Shown one piece after another: positions 47,688 through 47,708 of a stretch of DNA of 47,708 bases. Each line of letters begins with the position of its first letter. The first letter of the stretch is position 1. The DNA comes from a virus. Location: positions 1 through 47,708 of the IMG/VR virus record IMGVR_UViG_3300035688_000216, one strand, 5' to 3'. The notes under the pieces were generated by a model. The model did not search any database and was not told where the DNA came from. It saw only the letters and a list, made by a program, of their open reading frames with translations. Position numbers and translations under genes: made by a program.

Positions 47688-47708
47688 CTAGCCTTGCCTC
47701 GCCTTGCC

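Noticed and set aside
47688-47708. Repeated GCCTTGCC at the right edge
   Set aside because: Two copies of an 8-base word in 21 bases at a contig end are as likely to be an assembly edge effect as a terminal repeat. Joining the right edge to the left edge gives the tailspike only a few more codons before a stop, so circular closure is not supported.

Overview
The window is part of the genome of a tailed bacteriophage (Caudoviricetes), most likely a siphovirus. It carries an HK97-type head module (small and large terminase, portal, MuF-like protein, prohead protease, capsid), an HK97 gp10 / DUF3168 connector set, a TP901-1-like tail tube and a 1394-residue tape measure. No sheath gene is visible. 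Every well-supported gene lies on the minus strand, so the map reads from right to left. Genes are packed with ATGA, TAATG or TGATG overlaps and purine-rich ribosome binding sites. The bacterial host cannot be named. A small M15-type endolysin with a candidate spanin and holins weakly suggests a Gram-negative host. No integrase, repressor, polymerase or helicase is present, so early and replication genes lie outside the window. The left edge cuts a gene, so the window is an incomplete piece.

Reading leftward: 47.7-40.4 kb holds small accessory and lysis-type genes: an M15 peptidase endolysin, DUF6899-like, DUF4406-like and DUF3310-like proteins, several tiny membrane proteins, a Dam-type methyltransferase, and a second DNA methyltransferase that carries a LAGLIDADG domain and is broken by a frameshift. 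At 40.19-40.41 kb is a non-coding, repeat-rich block just upstream of the terminase genes, a candidate cos/pac or control region. From 39.9 to 31.6 kb is the head module, with two tandem HK97-type capsid paralogues and a terminator after it. From 31.5 to 24.6 kb are fibre-like proteins, with a methyltransferase/glycosyltransferase cluster placed between two paralogous fibre genes. From 24.3 to 22.1 kb are the head-tail connectors.

From 22.1 to 12.9 kb the structural operon is interrupted by about 9.2 kb of ten non-structural genes: a DegT-type aminotransferase, a GNAT acetyltransferase, a DNA methyltransferase, four stand-alone GT2-type glycosyltransferases, two small-molecule-type methyltransferases, and an 861-residue fusion GT2 - LicD - cytidylyltransferase - GT2. 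The tail operon then resumes: tail terminator, tail tube, an internal terminator, tail assembly chaperones with a textbook -1 frameshift signal, tape measure, distal tail proteins, a large fibre with YadA-like repeats, and a beta-helix tailspike truncated at the left edge.

The most distinctive content is this glycan-building island. Together with the second small cluster it could let the phage build and attach an elaborate decoration, possibly methylated amino sugars and phospho-linked groups, on its own virion or on the host surface. The fused LicD and cytidylyltransferase suggest that one polypeptide may both make and transfer a CDP-linked substituent. These roles are inferred from family membership and gene order only.
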